From Mesorhizobium sp. B2-7-2 (GTDB lineage: Bacteria > Pseudomonadota > Alphaproteobacteria > Rhizobiales > Rhizobiaceae), in assembly GCF_006440775.1 (NCBI RefSeq), contig NZ_VFTZ01000001.1:124001-188000 (forward strand): a stretch of 64,000 nucleotides of DNA, given 5' to 3'. Below are positions 1 to 8,788 of the stretch, one piece after another; positions within the stretch are counted from its first letter, which is position 1, and each line of letters starts with the position of its first letter. The position numbers were made by a program, and so were the translations under genes. The notes under the pieces are model-generated. The model did not search any database, had not been told where the DNA came from, and saw only the letters and a list, made by a program, of their open reading frames with translations.

Positions 1-1
1 C

Positions 2-691
2 ATCCTTGGCTTCTCCGAAGTGATGGCCAATGAAGTGCTGGGGCCGATGAGCAATCCGACCTACCGCGATTATGCCCATGACGTGCATGAGTCCGGACAG
101 CACCTGCTCGACCTGATCAATGAGATCCTCGACCTGTCGCGCATCGAGGCCGGCCGCTACCAGCTCAACGAGGAGCCGGTCGTGCTGGTGACCATCGTCG
201 AGGACTGCTGCCACATGATGGAGCTGCGCGCCCGCAACAAGGACATCCGTATCATCCAGGAGTTCGAGGAGACCCTGCCGCGCCTCTTCGCCGACGAGCG
301 TGCCGTCAGGCAGATCACGCTCAACCTCCTGTCCAATTCGATCAAGTTCACCCCTTCAGGGGGCGAAGTGCGCGTGCGTGTCGGCTGGACCGCCGGCGGC
401 GGCCAGTACATTTCGGTCAAGGACAACGGCCCGGGCATACCGGAAGAGGAAATCCCGGTGGTGCTTTCCGCCTTCGGCCAGGGCTCGATCGCCATCAAGA
501 GCGCCGAACAGGGAACCGGCCTCGGCCTGCCGATCGTGCAGGGCCTGCTCGCCATGCATGGCGGCGAGTTCGAGCTTCATTCCAAGCTGCGCGAAGGCAC
601 CGAGGCGATCGCCATCTTCCCGTTGAGCCGGGTGATGGAGGAATTGCCGGCCCTGCCGACCAAGACGGTCGCCGCGCGCGGACGCCGCTGA
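2..691 (+). CDS. Sensor histidine kinase, C-terminal part (cut by window start)
   Basis: The reading frame is open from base 2 and the N-terminus lies outside the window. The first visible residues, ILGFSEVMANEVLGPM, normally follow directly after the H-box of HisKA domains, so the phospho-accepting histidine is just upstream. The HATPase domain follows, with an N-box (NLLSNSIKFTPSGG) and G-boxes (DNGPGIP, GTGLGLPI). The dimerisation part resembles PleC/DivJ-type PAS kinases of alphaproteobacteria. It is likely to phosphorylate a response regulator, but the partner and the sensed signal cannot be seen here. It converges on cobT with an 11-base gap. Confidence 0.85.
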   Translation: MLGFSEVMANEVLGPMSNPTYRDYAHDVHESGQHLLDLINEILDLSRIEAGRYQLNEEPVVLVTIVEDCCHMMELRARNKDIRIIQEFEETLPRLFADERAVRQITLNLLSNSIKFTPSGGEVRVRVGWTAGGGQYISVKDNGPGIPEEEIPVVLSAFGQGSIAIKSAEQGTGLGLPIVQGLLAMHGGEFELHSKLREGTEAIAIFPLSRVMEELPALPTKTVAARGRR

Positions 692-702
692 GTCGCCGGG
701 CG

Positions 703-1698
703 CTAAAGCCGCACAGCCAGCGCCATGCCCGAGCTGGTCAACGCCGCGGCCTTGACGATACCGGCAGCGAGAGCAGCCCCTACCCCTTCGCCATGGCTGA
801 TCCCGAAATCGAACAGCGGCCGCAATCCGAGCCTTTCGGCCGCCTTGGCGTGGCCGGGTTCCGGCGACAGGCCGGCAAGCAGGCAATGATCGAGCGCGCC
901 GGGATTGGCCGCATAAAGGACGGCGGCCGCCGCTGTCGCCGCGAACCCGTCGAGCAGGACAGGAATCTTCTCCATGCGCGCCGCGAGAATGGCGCCGCAG
1001 ATCGCCGCGAATTCGCGCCCGCCGACCCTGCGCAAAACCTCGAGCGGGTCTCCCAGACCCGGGCCATGGAATGCCAGCGCCCGATCCACGACCTCGGCTT
1101 TGCGCGCCATCATCGTCGCATCGGCACCCGACCCCGGCCCGACCCAATCGGTCCCGTCGCCTCCGAACAGCGCGGCGCAAAGGGCGGCGGCGATCGTCGA
1201 ATTGCCGACCCCGAGATCGCCCAGGCAAAGGAGGTCGGCGCCACCGGCGACCGCTTCCATGCCGAAGGCCATGGTCGCGGCGCAGCCGCGTTCATCGAGC
1301 GCGGCCTCCTCGGTGATGTCGCCCGTGGAGATATCCAAGGCGAGGTCGAAGACTTTCAGGCCGAGATCGTTGGCGATGCAGACCTGGTTGATCGCGGCGC
1401 CGCCGGCGGCGCAGAGTTCGACTTCATTTGCGGTCGCCGCCACCGGCCGCGGCGAGATGCCGTGCCTGACGGCGCCGTGATTGCCGGCGAAGATCGCCAC
1501 CAGAGGCCGATTGATCGCCGGCGGCGCGCGCCCGCTCCAGGCACCAATCCAGGCCGCGACGTCCTCGACGCGGCCGAGCGATTCCTTCGGCTTTGCCGCT
1601 TTGGCGAAAAGCGCCCGGACACGGGCGCTCGCCGCATCGTCGGCCGGCGGCAATGCCGCCAGAAGGCTTCGGAAATCGTCGAAAGGCTTAGCAGGCAT
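703..1698 (-). CDS. cobT: Nicotinate-nucleotide-dimethylbenzimidazole phosphoribosyltransferase
   Basis: This enzyme makes alpha-ribazole phosphate from nicotinate mononucleotide and dimethylbenzimidazole for the lower ligand of cobalamin. The protein is 331 residues, close to the usual CobT length of about 340. Family features include FAGNHGAVRHGISPRP, LCLGDLGVGNSTIAAAL and VLLDGFAATAAAAVL, plus the glycine-rich C-terminus. A longer frame is open upstream, but the start MPAKPFDDF at 1698 is the normal CobT beginning. In rhizobia the gene is usually divergent from cobS; here the DUF1289 gene is divergent instead, at a distance of about 165 bp. Confidence 0.93.
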   Translation of the reverse strand: MPAKPFDDFRSLLAALPPADDAASARVRALFAKAAKPKESLGRVEDVAAWIGAWSGRAPPAINRPLVAIFAGNHGAVRHGISPRPVAATANEVELCAAGGAAINQVCIANDLGLKVFDLALDISTGDITEEAALDERGCAATMAFGMEAVAGGADLLCLGDLGVGNSTIAAALCAALFGGDGTDWVGPGSGADATMMARKAEVVDRALAFHGPGLGDPLEVLRRVGGREFAAICGAILAARMEKIPVLLDGFAATAAAAVLYAANPGALDHCLLAGLSPEPGHAKAAERLGLRPLFDFGISHGEGVGAALAAGIVKAAALTSSGMALAVRL

Positions 1699-1862
1699 TA
1701 TGTCGGTCGCGGTTGGTTGCGGAAGTCGCAAGCGGCATAGCCGCCTTCTCCAGCCGGCACAACCGCCTGACGATGCCGCGAACGCGTCGCCTTGCGGCGC
1801 AATGCGGAGGGCTTGCATTGCTCCGGCGGTTGCACCATGTGGAATAAAGGCAAGAGAACAGC

Positions 1863-2093
1863 ATGACCGCCATCGAATCTCCCTGCATCCTGGTCTGTTC
1901 GATCGATATGAAAACCGGCTTCTGCTTTGGTTGCGGCCGTACGCGCGACGAGATTTCCGCCTGGCTCGCAATGACCCCCGAAACGCGCCGATCAGTGATG
2001 GCCGAACTGCCGGCGCGACTTGAAACGGTCGAGCGGCGGCCGCGCCGCGAAACCCGGCGTACCCGCATGGCGCGCGAGCGCGGCGTTCTGTGA
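1863..2093 (+). CDS. DUF1289 domain protein
   Basis: A small protein of 76 residues. It has the DUF1289 cysteine pattern: SPCILVC at the start followed by TGFCFGCGRT, four cysteines that probably bind a metal. An arginine-rich tail follows (RRPRRETRRTRMARERG). The function of the family is unknown. It lies 10 bases before the aspartic protease gene on the same strand, so the two are probably co-transcribed. Confidence 0.8.
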   Translation: MTAIESPCILVCSIDMKTGFCFGCGRTRDEISAWLAMTPETRRSVMAELPARLETVERRPRRETRRTRMARERGVL

Positions 2094-2103
2094 GAAGAAA
2101 CCG

Positions 2104-2808
2104 ATGAACCGGTTGTTCTGGATCGTCATGGCGGTGATCGGCGTCGGGGTCGTGCTGCTCATGCTCAACAATTCGGCCGGCCGCACTTTCGGCATGAACA
2201 ACAATGATTTCGGCCGGCTGATCTGGGTCGGCGTGCTGGTCATGGTGATCGGTGCGAGCCTGCTCCGCTCCGGCCGGCCGCTGGGCGACATGGCACGCAA
2301 TATCGGTGTCTGGGCCGCACTGATCCTCGTTCTGATCGCCGGCTATCAGTATCGCTACGAGTTGCAGGATGTGGCGAGCCGCGTCACCGCCGGCTTTGTC
2401 CCGGGCAGCCCGCTGGCGCTCGGCGTGGAGAATGGCCGCCCGACCGTCACGCTCGACAAAGCCGACAACGGCCATTTCGAAGCCCGGATCCTGGTCAACG
2501 GCACGCCGGTGCGGGCGGTGGTGGACACCGGCGCGACCAGCACGGTGCTGACGTCCGAAGATGCTCAAGCCGCGGGGTTCAACCCGGCGGCGCTAAGCTA
2601 CAGCGTGGATGTCGCCACGGCCAACGGCATGGCGCGCGCTGCGACGGTCAGAACCGACGAAGTGGCGATCGGCGGCATCGTGCGCAAGGACATGTCGGTG
2701 ATGGTCGCCGCGCCCGGCATGCTGGACCAAAGCCTGCTCGGCATGAACTTCATCGGCTCATTGTCGGGCTTCGACGTACGCGGCGACCGCATGATCCTGC
2801 GGGACTGA
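2104..2808 (+). CDS. Membrane-anchored retropepsin-like aspartic protease (TIGR02281 type)
   Basis: The protein is 234 residues. Three hydrophobic segments lie in the first 90 residues (starting MNRLFWIVMAVIGVGVVLLM), followed by a single retropepsin-like domain with the catalytic motif VVDTGATSTVLT and a later LLGMNFIG motif typical of TIGR02281 clan AA proteases. The catalytic domain is probably periplasmic. A longer frame is open upstream, but the start at 2104 follows a GAGAAGAAA ribosome-binding site just after the DUF1289 stop. The substrate is unknown. A hairpin-like repeat of gcgtgtcgcgc / gcgcgacacgc lies directly downstream (2811-2845) and may be the terminator. Confidence 0.85.
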   Translation: MNRLFWIVMAVIGVGVVLLMLNNSAGRTFGMNNNDFGRLIWVGVLVMVIGASLLRSGRPLGDMARNIGVWAALILVLIAGYQYRYELQDVASRVTAGFVPGSPLALGVENGRPTVTLDKADNGHFEARILVNGTPVRAVVDTGATSTVLTSEDAQAAGFNPAALSYSVDVATANGMARAATVRTDEVAIGGIVRKDMSVMVAAPGMLDQSLLGMNFIGSLSGFDVRGDRMILRD

Positions 2809-2857
2809 TGCGTGTCGCGCAGCAGTAGTATGCGGCGCGACACGCTTTAACCGACAG

Positions 2858-3856
2858 TCAGGCCGCCTCGGCTTCCGCCGCCGTGAAATCGATTGCCAAA
2901 AACGCGGTCTTCAGCACCTCCGGCCCGGCGCCGGGTTTGTTCGCGTCGGTGGAGAGGATCTGCCGGAAGCGGCGCGCGCCGGGCAAGCTGTGGAACAGTC
3001 CGACCATATGGCGGGTAATGTGACCGAGCCGCCCGCCCCGCTCGATATGGCGCGCGGCATAGCCGGCCATGGCATCGATCAGCGCCGAATAATCGAAGGC
3101 GGCAGGCGCCTCGCCATAGAAGGCGGCATCGATGCCGGTCAGGATCCCCGGCGTATGATAGGCCGCGCGGCCGAGCATCACGCCGTCGACATGGGAAAGA
3201 TGCGCCGACGCCTCGGCGAGCGACTGGATGCCGCCGTTGATGCCGATGAATTCGTCCGGCTTTCTGGCCTTCAGCCGGTAGACGCGCGAATAGTCGAGCG
3301 GCGGGATCTCGCGGTTTTCCTTGGGGCTCAGCCCTTCCAGCCAAGCCTTGCGGGCGTGCACCCAGAGCGCGTCGGCGCCGGCGGCGAGCACGCCGTCGGC
3401 GAGCGTGTCGAGCGCGGGCCCCGGGTCTTGATCGTCGACGCCGATACGGCATTTGACCGTGACGGGGATTTTCACCGCGGCCTTCATCGCCGCGACGCAC
3501 TCGGCGACCAGAACCGGCGTCTTCATCAGGCAGGCGCCGAACGTCCCCGACTGGACGCGGTCGGATGGGCAGCCGACATTGAGATTGATCTCGTCATAGC
3601 CGAAGGCTTCGCCGATCCGCGCTGCCTCGGCGAGCTTTGCGGTATCCGATCCGCCAAGTTGTAGCGCAACCGGGTGCTCGACGTTGTCGAAACCGAGCAG
3701 TCTTTCGCGCGCGCCATGGATGACCGCATCCGCCACCACCATCTCGGTGTAAAGCAGCGCGCGGCGCGTCAGCTGACGATGGAAGAACCGGCAATGCCGA
3801 TCCGTCCAATCCATCATCGGGGCCACGGCCACTGTATGCCCTTGATTTATAAGCAT
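2858..3856 (-). CDS. dusA: tRNA-dihydrouridine(20/20a) synthase
   Basis: An FMN enzyme that reduces uridine 20/20a in the D-loop of tRNA. It is 332 residues, the usual size. Visible motifs are VAPMMDWTDRHCR near the N-terminus, QLGGSDTAKL, EINLNVGCPSDRVQSGTFGA with the catalytic cysteine, VKCRIGVDD, and GVMLGRAAYHTP. The 5' end of dusA is a known integration target for genomic islands and prophages. The first residues, MLINQGHT, differ from what I would expect in other rhizobial DusA proteins, so they may be supplied by the inserted element. The integrase gene at 3972 starts 115 bp away on the other strand. Confidence 0.93.
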   Translation of the reverse strand: MLINQGHTVAVAPMMDWTDRHCRFFHRQLTRRALLYTEMVVADAVIHGARERLLGFDNVEHPVALQLGGSDTAKLAEAARIGEAFGYDEINLNVGCPSDRVQSGTFGACLMKTPVLVAECVAAMKAAVKIPVTVKCRIGVDDQDPGPALDTLADGVLAAGADALWVHARKAWLEGLSPKENREIPPLDYSRVYRLKARKPDEFIGINGGIQSLAEASAHLSHVDGVMLGRAAYHTPGILTGIDAAFYGEAPAAFDYSALIDAMAGYAARHIERGGRLGHITRHMVGLFHSLPGARRFRQILSTDANKPGAGPEVLKTAFLAIDFTAAEAEAA

Positions 3857-3971
3857 TTTTTATTTAGCATCAAATTCTTAGCTCCTAACGGGCCAAACCG
3901 AATTTACGCCAGAATACGACCTTTTTCGCCACGTTTCGATCTCTCAGTGCACACGGAGCGCACACGAAAAT
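3790..3971. other. Presumed element/chromosome junction at the 5' end of dusA
   Basis: This stretch contains the first codons of dusA (minus strand) and the short gap to the integrase gene. dusA-specific integrases are known to insert inside the first codons of dusA and leave the gene intact with a new N-terminus. An integrase gene directly next to this spot fits that arrangement. I looked for a second copy of the dusA 5' sequence as the distal attachment site and found none in the window, so the other end is probably beyond 64000 or lost. Confidence 0.4.
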
Positions 3972-5033
3972 ATGGCCACCTACACAAAGCTCTCGTCCGG
4001 TTCCTGGCGCGTGCAAGTCCGTCGCAAAGGTCGCTACGTCAGCGAGACCTTCCTGCGCCGCGACGACGCACGCCGCTGGGCGACCGAAACCGAACGCCAA
4101 ATCGATCGTGGAGAGACGCCGACCAAGTCCCGCATTGCGCGTCTTAAGACCTTCGGCGAACTCATCGACCTCCATATCGACGACATGCGCGATGTAGGCA
4201 AGTCCCCTCGCCGCTCCAAGGCCGCGGCCCTCGATATGATCCGAAGACATCTTGGCAAGAGCAGCATCGCAGCTCTCGATCGCGAACGGCTCATTCAGTT
4301 CGGCCGCGAGCGCGCCGCCCAGGGTGCCGGCCCGATGACGCTCGGTATCGATATCGGCTTCGTAAAGCTTGTCCTGTCCCATGCTGCGGCCGTCCACGGT
4401 CTCCCGACTAAGGTGGAATCCGTCGATCTCGCCCGTATCGCGCTTAAGCGCCTCGGCCTGGTCGGCAAGGGATGTGAGCGCGACAGGCGGCCGACCCAGG
4501 ACGAGCTCGACAGACTAGTCGCTCACTTCGATTTAAACCCACTTCAGATAGCGCCGGTTGGCCGCATTATACGTTTTGCCGTCGCAACCGCGATGCGTCA
4601 GGAGGAAATCTGCAAGGCACGTTGGTCCGATCTGGATTCTCGCACGCGAATGCTTCTGATCCGCGACCGCAAAGACCCACGCAACAAGAAGGGGAACAAT
4701 CAGCGCATACCGCTGTTCGCCGCAACCGGGTACGACGCGTGGGCCATTGTCGAGGAGCAGCGCGCAAGGCGCAGCAATGACGATGATCGAATTTTCCCGT
4801 TCAATCATCGGTCAGTCGGCACCGCCTTTCGCCGAGGATGCGCTGACCTTGGCATCCAGGACCTTCATTTTCACGACTTGCGGCACGAAGGCACGAGCCG
4901 CCTATTCGAAGCCGGGTTCACTATCGAACAGGTGGCGCTGGTTACGGGACACAAGGATTGGAAGATGCTGCGACGCTACACGCATCTAAAGCCCGAGATG
5001 CTTCATACTATCCACGCTGCGAAGGCTGCATAG
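3972..5033 (+). CDS. Tyrosine recombinase / integrase of a dusA-inserted element
   Basis: The protein is 353 residues. The N-terminus (TKLSSGSWRVQVRRKGRYVS) resembles an arm-binding domain, followed by a SAM-like core-binding region around residues 60-140. In the catalytic domain the first arginine is in VATAMRQEEICKARW, the H-x-x-R box is FHDLRHEGTSRLFE, the second histidine is in VTGHKDW, and the nucleophile tyrosine is in LRRYTHL. All catalytic residues are therefore present. Its place against the 5' end of dusA points to the dusA-targeting integrase group. It probably moves the island that begins here. Confidence 0.9.
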   Translation: MATYTKLSSGSWRVQVRRKGRYVSETFLRRDDARRWATETERQIDRGETPTKSRIARLKTFGELIDLHIDDMRDVGKSPRRSKAAALDMIRRHLGKSSIAALDRERLIQFGRERAAQGAGPMTLGIDIGFVKLVLSHAAAVHGLPTKVESVDLARIALKRLGLVGKGCERDRRPTQDELDRLVAHFDLNPLQIAPVGRIIRFAVATAMRQEEICKARWSDLDSRTRMLLIRDRKDPRNKKGNNQRIPLFAATGYDAWAIVEEQRARRSNDDDRIFPFNHRSVGTAFRRGCADLGIQDLHFHDLRHEGTSRLFEAGFTIEQVALVTGHKDWKMLRRYTHLKPEMLHTIHAAKAA

Positions 5034-5140
5034 TTGAGGTGCGAAGCCGCAGCATTAATCGGGCCGCCCTAAGCGCTGATCGCGCAACCTATGGCAGGAT
5101 TTCAACGGAGCAGCGGTTTTGGAGACCGAGTGGCCTTCTT

Positions 5141-5859
<719 letters not shown>

Positions 5860-5991
5860 ATGCAGTGGTCCTATCCGATCCTCCGTGTGGGCGGCACCGA
5901 GATCCACATCCACCTGACCTTCCTGCTGCTGCTCGGCTGGATCGGCATCGCCTATTTCCGGGCGGGTGGAACGTCGGCTGCGATCGATGGC
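5860..5991 (+). pseudogene. Relic of an M50 site-2 protease family protein, N-terminus only
   Basis: The first 44 codons read MQWSYPILRVGGTEIHIHLT, then FLLLLGWIGIAYFRAGG and AAIDG. This is the typical beginning of rhizobial M50 / site-2 protease-like membrane proteins, with the first transmembrane helix. The expected zinc-binding HExxH motif does not follow. After about 5991 similarity ends and the frame stops at about 6108. A deletion seems to have joined this N-terminus to unrelated DNA. Confidence 0.6.
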
Positions 5992-6046
5992 GGCCCCACT
6001 CGTGCTGGCCACCGGGCAGAGTGTCGCGGCCGCTCCCGCTGTTCAT

Positions 6047-6100
6047 TTACTCATAGCGCCAGATCACTCGCTTCTCCTAACGGATGTGCACCAGGCGACG
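6047..6100 (-). pseudogene. Tail fragment of a zinc-ribbon protein related to 14408-14725
   Basis: Read on the minus strand, this piece gives RRLVHIR-stop-EKRVIWRYE-stop. The intact protein at 14408-14725 ends in RRLVQIRWEKRVIWRDE, so 14 of the 17 codons encode the same residue and one tryptophan codon has become TAG. It is a decayed second copy of that gene's 3' end. Upstream similarity is lost within a few codons. Confidence 0.65.
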
Positions 6101-6137
6101 GAAAGTGAAGGGTGATCTCAGATTCTTTTAGCGACGC

Positions 6138-6162
6138 GGAACAAATTCCGCGCATTGGAGTT
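6138..6162 (+). promoter_or_regulatory. EcfG-like promoter candidate
   Basis: GGAAC at 6138-6142, 16 bases, then AGTT at 6159-6162. The pattern follows the EcfG consensus GGAAC-N16/17-CGTT apart from the first base of the -10 element. It lies about 30 bases before the ATG at 6191 and supports that start for the downstream gene. Confidence 0.4.
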
Positions 6163-6190
6163 TGCAACTGCTCCTTGGGGGACTCACGCG

Positions 6191-6472
6191 ATGCTCCTTG
6201 CCCTGGACGATGCGATCTCGATGGCTGTTTTGGCCGGCAGAGGCACGGATGCGGAAATCTTCGGAGTGATCGACCTCACCAGCAAAATTGAAGTCCCGAT
6301 CGGCGCCATCAGCTTAGGCCGCGCCATCCAGTTCGTCGCCAATGCCTCGGTGCTTGGATACGACGTTCGCGGTGCAATGGTCTTATATGGGGAACCAAGA
6401 ACGCCAAGCTTGAGGATATGGGACTGCGAACACCTTTGGGCGCAATATGGTGGCGCACTTCTCCAGCCATAA
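6191..6472 (+). CDS. Hypothetical protein, possibly stress induced
   Basis: No family recognised. The 93-residue protein begins MLLALDDAISMAVLAGRGTD and ends with a tryptophan-containing stretch (IWDCEHLWAQYGG). It has no signal peptide or clear membrane helix. An in-frame start lies at 6155, but the EcfG-like promoter at 6138-6162 would place transcription start after it, so the ATG at 6191 is preferred; GGGGGAC stands a few bases upstream. The following 170 bases to the hydrolase gene show nothing recognisable. Confidence 0.45.
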   Translation: MLLALDDAISMAVLAGRGTDAEIFGVIDLTSKIEVPIGAISLGRAIQFVANASVLGYDVRGAMVLYGEPRTPSLRIWDCEHLWAQYGGALLQP

Positions 6473-6646
6473 CGCGAGCGGCCTGGGGGACTGGCAATAG
6501 CTCTCGCAGGCTGATCTGATGATCAACGGCGACGAGCGCCATGGAGGTCTTTAGAAGCGTTATCTCGACTGTTGCTGGCTGTCCTTTAAGGGCCTGTGCA
6601 CCCGCTACCGATCGACACCCCACGGTGCGCGTCTGGAGCTGCCGCA

Positions 6647-7618
6647 TCATAGAGGTTCCAAGACCGGGTCGGCAACACTCGCGAGAGCGGCAACCTTGTC
6701 GATCATGGCTAGAACCGCCTGCGGCTTGCTTTGATGCACCATATGTCCGGCAGCCAAGACGATATCCAGCAGCGAGTGGTTTATCTCGGCGTGTAGCCGC
6801 AGCGCTTCGGCCTTGGCATCGAACAGCTGATCGCCGGCACCGGCAATTATCCCGACAGGGACGGCAATGTCGGCGTATCGACGATTTGGGAACAGTGCCG
6901 ACGCCAGCATCAGGAAGGATTCAGCAGAGATGGACCGCAGCTGCGAGGGCCGGCTCGCCAATCCCCTTGTCGTTGCCGCGAACGGCGTCGCGATCATTGC
7001 CGGGTGGAAAATCTTCTTCATCGCCCAGCGCCAGTTCAGCCTGACCAGCGAAGGCAGTATGGCGTGGCGTAGCACCGTCCCGATCAGGGGGACCGCTGGC
7101 AGCGAGGAGATGGCAAGCGCTAGCCTTGGCGGCGGGTAATGATAACCAGCGACAACGATCACACCGGCGACGGATCGGGGATGCCGACGCGCTATCTCGA
7201 GCGCCACGGCGGCTCCCCAGGAATGCCCGACAACGATGTAGCGCTCGACATCGAGTTTTTCCGCCGCGGCCTGGATGAGATCGGCCTGAGCGCCGGCGGT
7301 CCAAGATCTGCCTATTGGGCGTGGGCTCATGCCGAAGCCGGGCCTGTCGAAGGCAAGCACGCGATATTTGCCAGCGGCTTCGCCGAAGATGCCACTTGTC
7401 ATGAAGTCCTCCGCCGAAGCGCCGTTGCCGTGCAAGAGCAGCAACGATTGCCCATGGCCCGCCTCCAGGAAATGCAGCTTCGTTCCGCGGACATGGACGA
7501 AGCGCCCAAGCGGGCGTCCGGCCAATGTCCGTCTCGCAAGGAGGTTGTTGTAGAGCGCCAACCCAGCCGTTGCCGCCGCAAGCAACAGAAGCAGGTTCCG
7601 CCTGGACTTTGCCGTCAT
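6647..7618 (-). CDS. Alpha/beta hydrolase
   Basis: The protein is 323 residues. An N-terminal hydrophobic helix (LLLLLAAATAGLALY) probably anchors it in the membrane. The hydrolase core shows the oxyanion-region motif LLLLHGNGASAEDF, the nucleophile elbow VVGHSWGAAVALEIARR with Ser in G-H-S-W-G, a late acidic residue near GAGDQLFDAKAE and the catalytic histidine in LAAGHMVHQSKP. The substrate is unknown; the family includes esterases, haloperoxidases and epoxide hydrolases. It starts 30 bases after the stop of the 7648-7893 gene on the same strand, so both probably share the EcfG-like promoter at 7943-7967. Confidence 0.85.
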   Translation of the reverse strand: MTAKSRRNLLLLLAAATAGLALYNNLLARRTLAGRPLGRFVHVRGTKLHFLEAGHGQSLLLLHGNGASAEDFMTSGIFGEAAGKYRVLAFDRPGFGMSPRPIGRSWTAGAQADLIQAAAEKLDVERYIVVGHSWGAAVALEIARRHPRSVAGVIVVAGYHYPPPRLALAISSLPAVPLIGTVLRHAILPSLVRLNWRWAMKKIFHPAMIATPFAATTRGLASRPSQLRSISAESFLMLASALFPNRRYADIAVPVGIIAGAGDQLFDAKAEALRLHAEINHSLLDIVLAAGHMVHQSKPQAVLAMIDKVAALASVADPVLEPL

Positions 7619-7647
7619 GAGGGCAGTCGCGCCGCTGCTCGCCGCGA

Positions 7648-7893
7648 TCAGGCCGACCCTTTCTGAGGCAGCTTTGTCTCTTCCTCGACCTGATCCCGCA
7701 GGCCCTGCTCGGGTTCCTCGTTCTCAATCCCGGGCGACTGCTTTTGCCGCGCGAGCTCGCGATCCACAATCTTGCGCGAGCCTTCCGCGGGATCTTCTTG
7801 CGGCCGATCCCTGTGCGTCCCTGTGTGCTGGCCGGTCCGGTCGCTGCTTGGTGCCGATCGGGCGGGATCGTCGTTTTGATGGGGCTTCGTCAT
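7648..7893 (-). CDS. Small hydrophilic protein, likely stress-related
   Basis: An 81-residue, highly charged protein (start MTKPHQNDDPARSAP, later ELARQKQSPGIENEEPEQG). It has no hydrophobic core and is probably disordered, like many small proteins of the rhizobial general stress response. A longer frame is open upstream, but the ATG at 7893 lies 50 bases downstream of a good EcfG-type promoter. It is the first gene of a likely operon with the alpha/beta hydrolase. The molecular function is unknown. Confidence 0.65.
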   Translation of the reverse strand: MTKPHQNDDPARSAPSSDRTGQHTGTHRDRPQEDPAEGSRKIVDRELARQKQSPGIENEEPEQGLRDQVEEETKLPQKGSA

Positions 7894-7942
7894 CGGATAC
7901 CTCTGCTGACCAAGTGTCTGCGGCTTGCGGGAAGCAGCTCCG

Positions 7943-7967
7943 AACCTCTGCGGCTCGCCTTTGTTCC
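7943..7967 (-). promoter_or_regulatory. EcfG-like promoter candidate
   Basis: On the minus strand GGAAC (7967-7963), exactly 16 bases, then GGTT (7946-7943). It sits 50 bases before the ATG of the small hydrophilic protein gene. The same GGAAC-N16-GGTT pattern occurs before the DUF768 and DUF4142 genes nearby. Confidence 0.6.
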
Positions 7968-8264
7968 GTGAGCGGCTGGGACGCGCGTCACTCAGCCGCT
8001 GGCTCAGTAAGCAGGTAGAACCGACAGCTGCTGCTAGGCGCGCTTCCAGGAATGCGGCACGCGCCCGGTCGCCCCTTGCGTCCCCCTCCGATGTAGCAAC
8101 AATGTCTAGCAATTCCCCTTTCAGCTTTTTTGTAATTCGAAGCGCTCACGCGGGCTGCTTCGAAGCTGTCTAAGGATCATGGCGGTTCAAGGCGTTGCGC
8201 GAGGGAGAACCTGCCCAAAGGCTGTTCTGGACGCGGTGGTCGCGAGGCTGGAGAAGGAGAGCCG

Positions 8265-8594
8265 CTAGCCGGCCGGCTTCGTGCCACCCTCAGCGTCGCC
8301 CAAAGCCTCGGGCTCGACGGCTTCCAGGGCATCGACAACCGGCGCCAGTGAATTCTCCTTATCGGGACCGGATTCCACCTCACCGGTTCCCTCGGGGGTC
8401 TTATCGAGAGCGCGTTGGATGGCGTCTTCGATGTTCCCGACCTCCTGCTCCCGCACTTCGCGACCGTAGCCGGCGGCATCGGCATCCTGCTCGAACTGCT
8501 GCGCCAGCATCGGAACGCTGACCTCGGTATCGGCGGGCAAGTTTCCGACGTTCTCCTCCAGCCAGCTGCGCAGGAATTCCTTCGTCGCATTCAT
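8265..8594 (-). CDS. DUF768-like small protein
   Basis: A 109-residue protein starting MNATKEFLRSWLEENVGNLP, which resembles the beginning of DUF768 proteins common in Mesorhizobium. A helical charged middle follows and the C-terminus is acidic and proline/glycine-rich (EVESGPDKENSLAPVVDALE). The function is unknown. The start is well supported: GAGGAGGTGCTCC stands directly before the ATG at 8594. An EcfG-like promoter lies at 8618-8642, so stress control is likely. Confidence 0.72.
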   Translation of the reverse strand: MNATKEFLRSWLEENVGNLPADTEVSVPMLAQQFEQDADAAGYGREVREQEVGNIEDAIQRALDKTPEGTGEVESGPDKENSLAPVVDALEAVEPEALGDAEGGTKPAG

Positions 8595-8617
8595 GGAGCA
8601 CCTCCTCGCAGCGAGAT

Positions 8618-8642
8618 AACCGGACCATGGCACCGAGGTTCC
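8618..8642 (-). promoter_or_regulatory. EcfG-like promoter candidate
   Basis: On the minus strand GGAAC (8642-8638), 16 bases, GGTT (8621-8618). It is 24 bases before the start codon of the DUF768-like gene, which leaves room for a transcription start and the AGGAGG ribosome-binding site. Confidence 0.6.
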
Positions 8643-8738
8643 CGCAAAGCCGAAACGCGCCAGGCCACATGATGCACTGACGTGATGAGCGGCGGACCGT
8701 CAGGTAGTTGTGCAGCGCGCCGCGCTCATCTCGGGTGG

Positions 8739-8763
8739 GGAACAAACCGGCTCGTCTTCGGTT
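8739..8763 (+). promoter_or_regulatory. EcfG-like promoter candidate
   Basis: GGAAC at 8739-8743, 16 bases, GGTT at 8760-8763. It lies 25 bases before the ATG of the DUF4142 gene, on the same strand. It is divergent to the DUF768-like promoter about 100 bp away. Confidence 0.6.
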
Positions 8764-8788
8764 GGAAAATCACAACGGAGACAAATCG

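Noticed and set aside
1699..2568. Long N-terminal extension of the cobT frame
   Set aside because: It overlaps two plus-strand genes and the usual CobT start is at 1698.
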